Assembly: GCF_023554995.1 (NCBI RefSeq)
Contig: NZ_JAMJPK010000005.1
Coordinates: 1 to 64,000, forward strand
DNA length: 64,000 nucleotides
Direction: 5' to 3'
Source: Halomonas gemina
Lineage (GTDB): Bacteria; Pseudomonadota; Gammaproteobacteria; Pseudomonadales; Halomonadaceae
Below, one piece after another: positions 10,133-22,245 of this stretch (positions are counted from its first letter, which is position 1; each line of letters starts with the position of its first letter). The notes under the pieces were generated by a model that worked only from the letters and a program-made list of their open reading frames with translations, was not told the DNA's origin and did not search any database. The position numbers and the translations under genes are program-made.

Positions 10133-12064
10133 GTGACCCTGCTACGTCTGGAACAGCTGCAACTGGCCTACGGTAACCAGGTACTGCTCGACGGTGCCGA
10201 CCTGGTGCTGGAGAAGGGCGAGCGCCTCGCCCTGGTGGGGCGCAACGGCACCGGCAAGTCGACCCTGCTCAAGCTGGTAGCCGGCGAGATCCAGGCCGAC
10301 GGCGGCAACATCTGGCGGGCGCCGGGATTGAAGATCGGCGTGCTCGCCCAGGAGCTGCCGGATGCCACCGGCCAGACCATCTTCGACGTGGTCGCCCAGG
10401 GCCTCCCCGAGGCCGGTGAGCTGCTCTCCGAGTATCACCACCTGATCCACGACGAGGACCCGGACATGCGCCGCATGGCCGAGCTGCAGACGCGGATCGA
10501 GGCGATCGACGGCTGGTCCTTCCACCAGCGCATCGACGTGGTGCTGACCCGGCTGGGGCTGCCCGCCGACGCCGAGATGGCCGCGCTCTCCGGTGGCTGG
10601 CGGCGCCGCGTGGCGCTGGCCCGGGCACTGGTCGCCGAACCCGACCTGCTAATGTTAGACGAGCCCACCAACCACCTGGACCTCGACACCATCGCCTGGC
10701 TGGAAGAGCAGCTGCTGGACTTCAATGGCGCCGTGCTCTTCATCACCCACGACCGTGCCTTCCTGTCGCGGCTCGCCACGGCGATCCTCGAGCTCGACCG
10801 CGGGCGCCTGGGCCGCTATCCCGGCGATTACGCCGCCTATCAGGAACAGAAGAACCACGAGCTGGAGGTCGAGGCGCGCGAGCACGCCGAGTTCGACAAG
10901 AAGCTCGCCCAGGAGGAGGCCTGGATCCGCCAGGGCATCAAGGCACGTCGCACCCGCAACGAGGGCCGGGTGAGGGCGCTGGAGCAGCTGCGCCGGGAGC
11001 GCAGCGAACGCCGCGAACGCCAGGGCAAGGCCTCGCTCGCCGTCGACAGCGGTGGGCGCAGCGGCAAGCGGGTGGTGAGCCTCGAGCACGTCACCCAGCG
11101 CTTCGGCGCGGAGGTGGTGATCGATGACCTCAGCCTGGATATCCAGCGCGGCGACCGCATCGGCTTCATCGGTCGCAACGGTGCCGGCAAGACGACCCTG
11201 CTCAAGATCCTGCTCGGCGAGCTCGAGCCGACCGCGGGCAAGGTGCAGTTCGGGACCAAGCTGCAGGTCGCCTACTTCGACCAGCTGCGCGCCGGGCTGG
11301 AGCCGGAGAAGAGCGTCTACGACAACGTGGCCCAGGGCAGCGACCGCATCGCCGTGGGCGGTCGCGACCGCCATGTGATGAGCTACCTGCAGGACTTCCT
11401 GTTCACCCCCGAGCGGGTGCGCCAGCCGGTCAAGGCGCTCTCCGGTGGCGAGTCAAATCGCCTGCTGCTGGCCAAGCTGTTCACCCAGCCGGCCAATGTC
11501 CTGGTGCTCGACGAGCCGACCAACGACCTCGACGTCGAGACCCTGGAGCTGCTCGAGGAGCTGCTGCTCAATTTCGACGGTACCCTGCTGCTGGTTTCCC
11601 ACGACCGTGCCTTCATGGACAACGTGGTGACCAGCGTGCTGGCCTTCGAGGGCCAGGGACGGGTGCGCGAGTATGTGGGGGGCTACAGCGACTGGGTACG
11701 CCAGGGGGGGCGACTGCCGCCGGCGCCTTGGGAGGGAGCGGCGCGTCAGCAGGCCGAACCCGCGGCCCCGGCGGCGAGCGACACCTCGGTATCGGCCAGG
11801 TCAGCCTCCGAGGCTTCCCCGGTGAACCGGCCGGTCAAGCTCTCCTACAAGCTGCAGCGCGAGCTCGATGGCCTGCCGGCCGAGATCGAGCGTCTGGAAT
11901 GCGAGGTGGCCGCCTTCGAGGCGCAGGTGGGCGACCCGGCCTTCTACCAGCAGGATGCCGAGACCGTCTCGGCGACCCTGCAGTCCCTGAACGACATCCA
12001 GGCCGAGCTGGAAGCGGCCATGGAGCGCTGGATGGAGCTGGAGGCAATGGCGGCCGGCGAGTGA
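10133..12064 (+). CDS. uup: ABC-F family ATPase Uup
   Basis: The 643-residue soluble protein has two ABC domains. Walker A motifs are GRNGTGKST and GRNGAGKTT, signature motifs are LSGGWRRR and LSGGESNR, and Walker B motifs end in LDEPTN. The linker is charged, and the C-terminal coiled coil (after about 560) is typical of Uup. ABC-F proteins bind ribosomes; Uup affects precise excision of transposons and ribosome assembly or rescue. The start is GTG. A strong bidirectional terminator follows. Confidence 0.93.
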   Translation: MTLLRLEQLQLAYGNQVLLDGADLVLEKGERLALVGRNGTGKSTLLKLVAGEIQADGGNIWRAPGLKIGVLAQELPDATGQTIFDVVAQGLPEAGELLSEYHHLIHDEDPDMRRMAELQTRIEAIDGWSFHQRIDVVLTRLGLPADAEMAALSGGWRRRVALARALVAEPDLLMLDEPTNHLDLDTIAWLEEQLLDFNGAVLFITHDRAFLSRLATAILELDRGRLGRYPGDYAAYQEQKNHELEVEAREHAEFDKKLAQEEAWIRQGIKARRTRNEGRVRALEQLRRERSERRERQGKASLAVDSGGRSGKRVVSLEHVTQRFGAEVVIDDLSLDIQRGDRIGFIGRNGAGKTTLLKILLGELEPTAGKVQFGTKLQVAYFDQLRAGLEPEKSVYDNVAQGSDRIAVGGRDRHVMSYLQDFLFTPERVRQPVKALSGGESNRLLLAKLFTQPANVLVLDEPTNDLDVETLELLEELLLNFDGTLLLVSHDRAFMDNVVTSVLAFEGQGRVREYVGGYSDWVRQGGRLPPAPWEGAARQQAEPAAPAASDTSVSARSASEASPVNRPVKLSYKLQRELDGLPAEIERLECEVAAFEAQVGDPAFYQQDAETVSATLQSLNDIQAELEAAMERWMELEAMAAGE

Positions 12065-12101
12065 GAGCGCGATGAGTTGCTTGCCTCGGACCTGAAACAC
12101 G

Positions 12102-12124
12102 AAAGGCGCCCTGGGGGCGCCTTT
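12102..12124. terminator. Bidirectional hairpin terminator between uup and the Usp gene
   Basis: A perfect 9-bp stem (AAAGGCGCC / GGCGCCTTT) with a 5-base loop and A/T-rich ends on both strands lies between two convergent genes. Confidence 0.8.
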
Positions 12125-12147
12125 CCGGTGGAGTGGGCCGAGGCCGG

Positions 12148-12603
12148 TTACTCCTCGCTCTTCTCGCCCTTGGCGCCCACCCGCACGGCCAGCACGTCGC
12201 ACTGGGCGCCGTGCAGCACGCCGGTGGAGGTGGAGCCGAGCAGCAGGGCGAAGCCATGGCGGCCGTGGGAGCCGACCACGATCAGGTCGACGTCCTGCTC
12301 CTCGGCAAAGCGGTGGATCTCGGTATCGGGCATGCCCACCACCACATGCTGGTTCTCTTTGGGCACGTGGGTATCGGCGATCTCGGCCAGGCGCTGCTTG
12401 GCGTGTTCGTCGAGCTGGTCCTGGATGCTGGTGAGGTCCATGGGGATATCGCCGCCATAGGCGAAGCCCAGCGGTTCCAGGGTATGCATGATGGACAGCT
12501 TGGCCTGGTTGCGGTCGGCGATCTGCATCGCTCGCTCAAGCACCTTGTGGGAGTCCTTGGTCAGGTCGACGGCGACCAGGACATGACGATATTCGTTGCT
12601 CAT
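12148..12603 (-). CDS. Universal stress protein (UspA family)
   Basis: The 151-residue single Usp domain starts with YRHVLVAVDL. The ATP-binding loop GSHGRHGFALLLGSTS (G-2x-G-9x-GS/T pattern) lies near residues 112-127, which suggests an ATP-binding Usp. It is cytoplasmic and stress-related, and the exact role is not deducible. The start has a GGAG site upstream. The gene is divergent from the small membrane-anchored protein at 12710. Confidence 0.92.
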   Translation of the reverse strand: MSNEYRHVLVAVDLTKDSHKVLERAMQIADRNQAKLSIMHTLEPLGFAYGGDIPMDLTSIQDQLDEHAKQRLAEIADTHVPKENQHVVVGMPDTEIHRFAEEQDVDLIVVGSHGRHGFALLLGSTSTGVLHGAQCDVLAVRVGAKGEKSEE

Positions 12604-12709
12604 GGTGTGACTCTCCGTACAGCATCCAGCGTGTTTGGGGATGCTTCCACTCTAGGACGCCTTGCGTGACAAGACAACGACTTGCATCAAGATTCACAGG
12701 GAGAACGGC

Positions 12710-13240
12710 ATGGCCTGGTTGATCATTCTCGTCGCGGTGATGCTGGTGATCTCGCCGGTACTCTGGCTCAAGCCGAACCCGCGCCAGAAGCGGGTGGCGC
12801 GGATGCGCACGGCCATGAGCCGGGCCGGCGTCACCGTCAAGCTGGCCCGGCCGCCGCTGCATGATGCCAAGGGAGTCATGCCCCACTACCGCTGGCCCTA
12901 TCCGCCACAGCAGCCGGGGCCCGATTTCATGCTGGTACGGGACACCGAGGCCGGACCGGCGCTCAAGCCGTTCCGCCATGGCTGGTGCTGGCGCGTCGAG
13001 CCGCTGCGGCCCCTGCCGACGGCAGCCGAGGCACCCCTCGAGGCGCTGCTGACGCGCCTGCCGCTGGATGCCATGGTGCTGGAGTCGAACCGGGCGGCGC
13101 TCGGCCTCTGGTGGTGGGAGTCACAGGATGCCGAGCGTTTCTCCAGCTACCTGGAGGACTTCACGGCGCTGCGCGACGCCCTCGCCGGGCGTCCCGACCA
13201 GCTCGGGAAGGACGCGCCCCTGGAGGGGCCGCGCGCCTGA
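12710..13240 (+). CDS. Conserved hypothetical protein with N-terminal membrane anchor
   Basis: A 176-residue protein with one N-terminal transmembrane helix (about residues 2-20), a basic stop-transfer segment (KPNPRQKRVARMR) and a soluble domain of unknown function. The soluble domain contains the Trp-rich segment LGLWWWES. ATG at 12710 is preceded by GGGAG, so the longer reading from 12662 is not needed. Family not identified. Confidence 0.72.
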   Translation: MAWLIILVAVMLVISPVLWLKPNPRQKRVARMRTAMSRAGVTVKLARPPLHDAKGVMPHYRWPYPPQQPGPDFMLVRDTEAGPALKPFRHGWCWRVEPLRPLPTAAEAPLEALLTRLPLDAMVLESNRAALGLWWWESQDAERFSSYLEDFTALRDALAGRPDQLGKDAPLEGPRA

Positions 13241-13246
13241 GGTCCG

Positions 13247-13690
13247 TCACTCGGTGTCCTCGTGGGCCTGGATCGCCAGGCCGTTCTCCTCGATGCGCGA
13301 CAGCAGGCTCGCCAGCTGGGCGACCTCCGCGTCGTCGAGGCCGGCGAGCATCTCGCTGCGCGCCTGGTTGACCACCGCATCGATCTGCTCCAGTAGCGGC
13401 GTGGCTTCGGGGGTCAGGAAGATCCGCTTGGTGCGGCGGTCCTGCTCGCAGCCGCGCCGCTCGATCAGGCCCTGCTCGGAGAGTTGGTCCAGGGTGCGGA
13501 CCAGGGAGGGGGCCTCGACGCCGATGGCGCGGGCCAGGTCACACTGGGGCTGGCCATCACCGAGTCGCCAGAGGTGGTAGAGGGTGATCCAGCGGGTCTG
13601 GGTCAGGCCCAGCGGCGCCAGTCGCCGGTCGATGACGGCACGCCACAGGCGCGGCACGCGGGACAGCTGGAAGCCGATGTTCTGGTGCAT
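13247..13690 (-). CDS. MarR/SlyA family transcriptional regulator
   Basis: A winged-helix MarR protein of about 147 residues. The segment RLAPLGLTQTRWITLYHLWR leads into the recognition region (QCDLARAIGVEAPSLVRTLD) and the wing (RRGCEQDRRTKRIFLTPEA). This is the SlyA-like subgroup. Three starts are possible: ATG at 13690 (chosen, at the family's usual N-terminus), ATG at 13702 and TTG at 13750. None has a strong ribosome site. Its target is unknown, and no efflux gene is adjacent. Confidence 0.85.
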   Translation of the reverse strand: MHQNIGFQLSRVPRLWRAVIDRRLAPLGLTQTRWITLYHLWRLGDGQPQCDLARAIGVEAPSLVRTLDQLSEQGLIERRGCEQDRRTKRIFLTPEATPLLEQIDAVVNQARSEMLAGLDDAEVAQLASLLSRIEENGLAIQAHEDTE

Positions 13691-13759
13691 GGGTCTGTGC
13701 ATCCGGGAGAAGCCTGAGCGGATTGTCCGAACCGCCGACGTGGAATGCAAGCAGGCTTA

Positions 13760-15109
13760 TCATTGCACCCTCTCTTCAGCGCCCGCGTCATCCTCTGCCT
13801 CGCCTGCCTCGCCTGCCTCGCCTGCCTCGCCTGCCTGCTTCTCGCCGTCTGGGGCCTCCTCGACTCCCGGGGAGGTGGGCGCCTTCGCCGATGCCTCCTG
13901 CTGGACGTCCTCCTCGGCGGCGTCCTTGGGGGCCGACTCGGGCCGGGGCAGCAGCCGCCGGACATCCAGGCCGGGAATGCCCGAGGGCCGCTGGATGGTA
14001 CCGTCGGCCAGGGTGGCCGCCCGGGCGTCGTCAGTCACCGTGAAGCGCAGCATCCCGATCCGCTGGCCGCTGTCGGTCATCACGTCGATGCGCCACGTGC
14101 CACGCGCGTCCGCGGGGAAGTTCTGCTTGTGGCTCCAGGCCCGGTAGCCGGCCTCGCGGCCCCCCTGGATCTCCAGCGGGATGCGGTCGACCTCCTCGCC
14201 GTCCTGTCGCCATACATGCACCACCTCCTCGCGCAGGCCGCGGGGAGCATGGATTGCGGTGAAGGCGTAGAGCCCCTCGCTGGCCAGCGCCGCCGGGGTC
14301 AGCGGCGTGCTGCCGAGGGGGCTCCTGGCCTGGGTATCGAACTCGGGCGATAGGGCGCTGCCCGAGATCCACAGGCTGGCCGGCGGTACCCAGACGCGTC
14401 CCGCCCAGGCCACGCCGGCCAGCAACGGCAGCAGTGCCAGCATCGCCAGCCAGCGCGAGGGGCTCATGGGGCGAAGCAGGTGCATCAGGCTCGGCAGGCT
14501 GAACAGCACCATGGCGCCGATGGCCAGCAGCAGGCTCTGCCCGGTGGTCAGGTGCAGCAGGGTCGGCAGGGTGACCAGCACCACCAGGAACACGCACTGT
14601 GCATGGAAGGCGAAGTAGAGCCAGCGCAGCCGCCCGGCCAGCCGATAGTAGAGCGGGTCGAGGATCGACAGCAGCGCCATGGCCAGGACCAGCAGGGTGA
14701 AGAGTGCCTGGCCGCTGTGCCATACCGTGGTGGCGAGCAGGAAGGGCAGGGTGAAGAACAGCGTCTCCTGGTGGATCAGCTGGGCGATGAAGGTGGTTAC
14801 GCCACGCGGCAGGGTCGGGTAGCCACGCCGGGCCAGCAGTCGGCCGATCAGGCTCTCGGAGAGCAGCAGCACCCAGGCCAGCAGCATGCCCAGGGCCAGC
14901 ATCGCCCCCAGCCACTGCTGGCGCTCCACCAGGAAGAAGCTCCCCAGCCCGGCGGCCAGGGCCATCGGTGGCCACAGCCAGCTCCAGGGCCGGACGCGCT
15001 CCACCAGGCTCTCGAGGCGGGCCTGCCAGGCACTCAGGCGCGGTGACGAGCTGCCGGCGGCAGGGGGGGCAGAAGGCTGGGGCGCGTCCATCGGCGTTTC
15101 TCGGTTCAT
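13760..15109 (-). CDS. DUF5924/DUF2914-type membrane protein
   Basis: In this 449-residue protein the N-terminal half (about 40-245) has about seven or eight hydrophobic helices. A DUF2914-like beta domain follows (about 275-385, with ASEGLYAFTAIHAPRGLREEVVHVW and a WRIDV...GQRIGMLRF end). The tail is low-complexity and Glu/Ala-rich and includes four Gly-Glu-Ala repeats encoded by a 9-bp tandem repeat. The function of this family is unknown. It is divergent from fadB. Confidence 0.78.
   Translation of the reverse strand: MNRETPMDAPQPSAPPAAGSSSPRLSAWQARLESLVERVRPWSWLWPPMALAAGLGSFFLVERQQWLGAMLALGMLLAWVLLLSESLIGRLLARRGYPTLPRGVTTFIAQLIHQETLFFTLPFLLATTVWHSGQALFTLLVLAMALLSILDPLYYRLAGRLRWLYFAFHAQCVFLVVLVTLPTLLHLTTGQSLLLAIGAMVLFSLPSLMHLLRPMSPSRWLAMLALLPLLAGVAWAGRVWVPPASLWISGSALSPEFDTQARSPLGSTPLTPAALASEGLYAFTAIHAPRGLREEVVHVWRQDGEEVDRIPLEIQGGREAGYRAWSHKQNFPADARGTWRIDVMTDSGQRIGMLRFTVTDDARAATLADGTIQRPSGIPGLDVRRLLPRPESAPKDAAEEDVQQEASAKAPTSPGVEEAPDGEKQAGEAGEAGEAGEAEDDAGAEERVQ
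13796..13836. repeat. 9-bp tandem repeat inside the DUF5924 gene
   Basis: A unit equivalent to CGCCTGCCT is repeated head-to-tail about four times with an imperfect flanking copy. It encodes consecutive Gly-Glu-Ala triplets near the C-terminus of the minus-strand protein. Because the unit is a multiple of three, copy-number changes would keep the frame. Confidence 0.9.
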
Positions 15110-15217
15110 CCGGCGAGTCTAACAGCGCTCGTCCCGCTGGGGTGAGTCGCCGGGGACGTGCCATGCTGTTGGCAGGGGCTTGACGTGCGGGCTCGGCTGC
15201 ACCAAGCTGTCGAAAAT

Positions 15218-15231
15218 CAAACGGCCGTATG
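15218..15231. promoter_or_regulatory. Possible PsrA-like operator upstream of fadB
   Basis: CAAAC-N4-GTATG matches the PsrA half-site pattern G/CAAAC-N2-4-GTTTG/C recalled from pseudomonads, with one mismatch. It lies 24 bases before the fadB start. Short motifs like this occur by chance, so this is only a candidate. Confidence 0.25.
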
Positions 15232-15254
15232 AATTCCTGCATGGAGGTTCGTGG

Positions 15255-18698
<3,444 letters not shown>

Positions 18699-18728
18699 TC
18701 CGCACGGCCTGATAACGGTCGCGGTGAT

Positions 18729-18765
18729 ACGCAGGACGGCACCCTACTCGGGTGCCGTCCTGCGT
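18729..18765. terminator. Hairpin terminator after fadBA
   Basis: A perfect 16-bp stem (18729-18744 with 18750-18765) has a 5-base loop. There is no long T-run. It lies between the convergent fadA and TAXI genes and could serve both. Confidence 0.82.
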
Positions 18766-18779
18766 TGCGAGGTGCGTTG

Positions 18780-19802
18780 TCACTCGCCCAGTAGCGCAGC
18801 GCGCACGGCGGCCAGGCGTCGTTGCTCATTGCGCTCGGACATCATGCTTTCGGGCTCGAGCCATCCCCGTTCGTGATAGTAGCGCAGCGCCCCTTCATGC
18901 AGTGGCGCGCTGAGCCCCTCGCGGATCATCGCCTGGGGCGTCAGATGGGCCAGGGCAGGATGGGCCGCCTTGAAGCGCGTGAAGTTGTCGAAGACGCTGG
19001 CTACCAGCCGGTAGACCAGGTCGGAATCGGTGTCTGCCGTGGTGACCAGGGTGGCCTTGACACCGAAGGTGTGTATCTCGGGCTGGTCCGGGCCGTAGAG
19101 GCCGGCGGGGATCGAGGCCCGCGTGAAATAGGGGTAGGCGTCCACCAGCAGATCGACGAAGTCGCCCTGCACGTCGACGATCTTGGCATCGCACAGCCGG
19201 ATGGCCTGGGCCACCGAGGCGTTGGGATGGCCCACGGTATAGACCATGGCATCGATGTTGCCGTGGCAGAGCTCCATGGACTGCTGGTCGGCCGGCAGGT
19301 CGTGGATCTGGCGGAAGTTGGTGCGGCTCCAGCCGCGGGCATCCATCAGCCGGAGCATGGTGCCGCGCTGCCCGGAACCCGGGTTGCCGATGTTCACCGA
19401 GCGCTGCTGAAGGTCCTCGAAGTCCCGAATCCCGGCATCACGGCGCACCACCAGGGTGAAGGGCTCGCTGTGCAGCGAGAAGACCGAGCGCAGCTCCTCG
19501 TTCGGGCCGTCTTTCCGGAATCCCTCTGTGCCCAAGGTGGCATACTGATGCAGGTCCGACTGGGCCATGGCGAGCTGCAGTTCGCCGCGTCGCAGCCCGC
19601 GCAGGTTGGCACTGGAGCCGTCGCCCGGCTGCGCCCGGCAGGGCATATCGACGGCGCGACAGAGCGCTCGGCCGACCACGTGGTAGACCCCGGCGGGACT
19701 GGCGGTGGCGATGATCAAGGGGTCGTCGGCCTGTGCCGGCGGCGGGCTCCAGAGGAACAGGCTGGTCAGGCCGATGGCCAGCAGCCTTGCGGTTGGTTTC
19801 AT
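18780..19802 (-). CDS. TAXI family TRAP-type solute-binding protein
   Basis: The 340-residue periplasmic protein has an Sec signal peptide (about residues 1-25, ending PPAQA). The mature part opens IIATASPAGVYHVVGRALCR, characteristic of TAXI proteins, and has SANLRGLRRGELQLAMAQSD. TAXI proteins bind substrates such as glutamate or other organic acids for TRAP permeases. No TRAP permease gene (DctM/DctQ-like) is nearby, so the partner must be elsewhere or missing. A GAGGTGA site precedes the ATG. Confidence 0.88.
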   Translation of the reverse strand: MKPTARLLAIGLTSLFLWSPPPAQADDPLIIATASPAGVYHVVGRALCRAVDMPCRAQPGDGSSANLRGLRRGELQLAMAQSDLHQYATLGTEGFRKDGPNEELRSVFSLHSEPFTLVVRRDAGIRDFEDLQQRSVNIGNPGSGQRGTMLRLMDARGWSRTNFRQIHDLPADQQSMELCHGNIDAMVYTVGHPNASVAQAIRLCDAKIVDVQGDFVDLLVDAYPYFTRASIPAGLYGPDQPEIHTFGVKATLVTTADTDSDLVYRLVASVFDNFTRFKAAHPALAHLTPQAMIREGLSAPLHEGALRYYHERGWLEPESMMSERNEQRRLAAVRAALLGE

Positions 19803-20065
19803 GACTCACCTCGCGTCAGTGAGTCGGCCAGAGGCACTCCAGAACCAAGAGGGGCTGGGCGGAAGCCAAAAGGCGAGACTCCATATCGCGTCTGGTCGAC
19901 GGGTTGTGTTGTTCTGTTGATCTTGTTGTTGTCTCGTTGTCGCGCGACCAGCCGATGCGGCGTTCGACAAGGCCCGAAAATCCCTGTGAGTAGACGGGCG
20001 TCCTTGAGGTATAGCAGGTGCTTAAAAGTCGGAAGGGACTATCAACGGAATTTAATCGCATATGG
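19803..20065. other. Intergenic region without recognised gene
   Basis: This gap of about 260 bases lies between the TAXI gene start and the 3' end of the flavodoxin-like gene. It contains a G/T-rich low-complexity stretch of TTGT-like repeats around 19903-19940 and presumably the TAXI promoter. No RNA gene or convincing operator was seen. Confidence 0.5.
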
Positions 20066-20527
20066 TTAGAGCACGCCGGCGTCAAGCCCGGCGGCCATCG
20101 ACATGCCCAGCTCCTCCACCTGCTCGACGAAATCCTCCTGCCAGTCGCCGCGCAGGATCAGCGGCGCCTGCACCCACTTCCAGCGCAGGCCGGTGACGAT
20201 CCCCTCCACCGCTCGGCGGGTGCCGGTGCCGTCGCGGCCGGCGCGAACATAGAGCGCGCAGGGCAGGCCCTGCTTCTCTTCCAGCACCGGGTAGTAGCTG
20301 CGGTCGAAGAAGTCCTTCAGGGCGCCGCTCATGTAACCCAGGTTCTCGGTGGTGCCGAGCAGGATGGCATGGCAGCCCAGGACATCCTCGGGGCCGGCCT
20401 CCAGGGGTGGCTTGACGGTGACCTCGACGCCCTCGATGTCGGGGTGGCGGGCGCCGCGCTCGGCGGCCTCACGCAGCTTGAGGGTATTGGGCGAGGGGGC
20501 GTGGGCGACGATTAGCAGGCGAGGCAT
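20066..20527 (-). CDS. Flavodoxin-like NAD(P)H-dependent oxidoreductase
   Basis: A 153-residue flavodoxin-fold protein. LLIVAHAPSPNT is the FMN phosphate loop and LLGTTENLGYMSGALKDFFDR is the flavin-ring-binding region common to NADPH-dependent FMN reductases/WrbA relatives. The physiological electron acceptor is unknown. A GGGAG site precedes the ATG. Confidence 0.85.
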   Translation of the reverse strand: MPRLLIVAHAPSPNTLKLREAAERGARHPDIEGVEVTVKPPLEAGPEDVLGCHAILLGTTENLGYMSGALKDFFDRSYYPVLEEKQGLPCALYVRAGRDGTGTRRAVEGIVTGLRWKWVQAPLILRGDWQEDFVEQVEELGMSMAAGLDAGVL

Positions 20528-20680
20528 GGCGGTCTCCCGGGTTGAACTCGTGGCTTGCGGCCATCATGCCATGGAGAGGTGGCGTTGACAGGCGCCGGGC
20601 TTTCTCCGACGCTGAGTCGGCGCTGTCGCACCGTCACGCCGATACGTTGACATCTTGGACATCCAGGGAGGTTGATCACC

Positions 20681-21157
20681 ATGGCCTTTGCACTCTCGAC
20701 CATGCAGCTCGAAAGCTCCGCCTTTGCGGCGGGGGGTGCCATTCCGACGAAACACACCGGGGAAGGGGACGACGTCTCGCCGGCCCTCACCTGGCAGGGC
20801 GCCCCGGAGGGCACCAAGGGCTTCGCGGTGATTTGCCACGACCCGGACGCCCCCCTGGTACAGAACGGCAGCTACGGCTTCGTGCACTGGGTGCTCTACA
20901 ACCTGCCGGCCTCCACCACCTCGCTCAAGGAGGGCAGCAGCGAGGGCACCCCGGGGCTCAACGACTTCGGCAAGACCGGCTACGGGGGCCCCATGCCGCC
21001 GGACGGCCACGGGGTACACCACTACTACTTCTGGGTGCTGGCGCTGGACAAGGCCACCGACCTGCCGGAAGGCCTCTCGTTGCCCGAGCTGCTCAAGCAG
21101 GCGGAGCCCCACCTGATCGGCATGAATCGCCTGGTGGGCACCTACCAGCGCGACTGA
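20681..21157 (+). CDS. YbhB/YbcL family PEBP (Raf-kinase-inhibitor-like) protein
   Basis: The 158-residue protein has the PEBP signatures: GDDVSPALTW, CHDPDAP and the GVHHYYFWVLALD segment that lines the anion-binding pocket. Bacterial YbhB-like proteins have no settled function. ATG at 20681 lies nine bases after GGGAGG; a TTG three codons earlier is less likely. No signal peptide is visible. Confidence 0.9.
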   Translation: MAFALSTMQLESSAFAAGGAIPTKHTGEGDDVSPALTWQGAPEGTKGFAVICHDPDAPLVQNGSYGFVHWVLYNLPASTTSLKEGSSEGTPGLNDFGKTGYGGPMPPDGHGVHHYYFWVLALDKATDLPEGLSLPELLKQAEPHLIGMNRLVGTYQRD

Positions 21158-21201
21158 GGCGCGCGGTGCTTGATCGCGCCCCGGTAGACCCGGTAGCGAA
21201 G

Positions 21202-21234
21202 GCGGGCCCGCGTCGATGAGCGACGCGGGCCCGC
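21202..21234. terminator. Hairpin terminator between PEBP gene and LysR gene
   Basis: A perfect 14-bp stem (21202-21215 with 21221-21234) around a 5-base loop lies between two convergent genes. The stem is very GC-rich and the T-tract is short. Confidence 0.75.
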
Positions 21235-21251
21235 GGCGTTTATCCCCCGGC

Positions 21252-22136
21252 TCAGATGACGGCCTCGCCGGGCTCCGGGGCGGCCACGTCGTCGTGGTCG
21301 ATCACCAGGTGCTCCAGCTCCTCGCAGAACGCCTCCAGGGCCTCGCTGGTGTGTCCCGGGCGGCGGTGCAGCTCGATCTCCACCTGTCCCAGCGGCGGCA
21401 GCCCCTCCGCCTCGCCGACGATGCGGCACCCCTCGGGCACACTGCGCGGGGTCTTCACCGTCATCGCCAGGCCCGCCTGGACCGGCAGGTTGATGCCGGT
21501 GGGCGACTGGCTGGAATAGTGAACCTCCCAGCGCCGCTCCTCGCGGCCCAGGGCCGCGAGCGCATGGGCGCGAAAGATGCACCCCTCCGGATTGAGCGCC
21601 AGGGGCAGCGTCGCCCAGTCGGCCGGTGAGACGCCCTCGGCCACCACCCACACCATCGGCTCCCAGCCGAGCAGCTGGCCCGACTGGGTCGGCAGATGGC
21701 GGATCGACAGCACCACGTCGAGCAGGCCCTCCTGGAAGCGCTTCACCAGGCTGGCGCTCATGTCGCAGTGGATCTCCATGCGCGTATCGGGGAAGCGCTC
21801 GGCGTAGCGGGGCAGCAGGGCGGGCAAGTAGGCGGCGGCCTGCTCCTCGGAGGTGGCGAAGCGGATCAGCTCACCCCGCCGCGTCTCGCCCAAGGCCTCG
21901 CGGGCCTCGTCCTCGAGCTTGAGCATGTGGCGGGCATAGGGCAGCAGGCGCTCCCCCGGGGCGGTCAGCAATACGCTGCGGCTGGTGCGTTCCAGCAGCG
22001 CCTGCCCCATCTGGTCCTCGAGACGCTTGATCTGCAGGCTCACCGCCGACTGGGTGCGATGCAGCACCTTGCCAGCGGCGCTGAAGCCCTGGCACTCGGC
22101 CACGGTGACGAAGGTGCGAAGTAGCACGGTATCCAT
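21252..22136 (-). CDS. LysR family transcriptional regulator, divergent to the oxygenase operon
   Basis: The 294-residue regulator has an N-terminal winged helix (FVTVAECQGFSAAGKVLHRTQ, recognition helix AVSLQIKRLEDQMG) and a periplasmic-binding-like effector domain from about residue 90. ATG at 22136 is preferred over TTG at 22142. It is transcribed away from the oxygenase/M24/MmsA operon with a 109-base gap containing a perfect dyad, the classic layout for a local activator. The effector is unknown and is probably the substrate or an intermediate of that operon. Confidence 0.9.
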   Translation of the reverse strand: MDTVLLRTFVTVAECQGFSAAGKVLHRTQSAVSLQIKRLEDQMGQALLERTSRSVLLTAPGERLLPYARHMLKLEDEAREALGETRRGELIRFATSEEQAAAYLPALLPRYAERFPDTRMEIHCDMSASLVKRFQEGLLDVVLSIRHLPTQSGQLLGWEPMVWVVAEGVSPADWATLPLALNPEGCIFRAHALAALGREERRWEVHYSSQSPTGINLPVQAGLAMTVKTPRSVPEGCRIVGEAEGLPPLGQVEIELHRRPGHTSEALEAFCEELEHLVIDHDDVAAPEPGEAVI

Positions 22137-22170
22137 GAACAATGAGCTCTTGAAATTGGTTGTATCTCAA

Positions 22171-22193
22171 TCATTCATTTTTATTATGAATGA
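22171..22193. promoter_or_regulatory. Putative LysR operator
   Basis: A perfect dyad TCATTCAT-N7-ATGAATGA is centred in the divergent gap, 35 bases from the LysR start and 53 bases from the oxygenase start. Its symmetry fits the LysR-type T-N11-A pattern (ATTCAT-N7-ATGAAT core). A possible -10 (TATGCT, 22202-22207) lies just downstream for the oxygenase gene without a good -35, consistent with an activator-dependent promoter. Confidence 0.6.
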
Positions 22194-22245
22194 GGCGTCA
22201 CTATGCTGTCCACCACATCCCGAAACGCTCAGGAGCAGGATAGCC

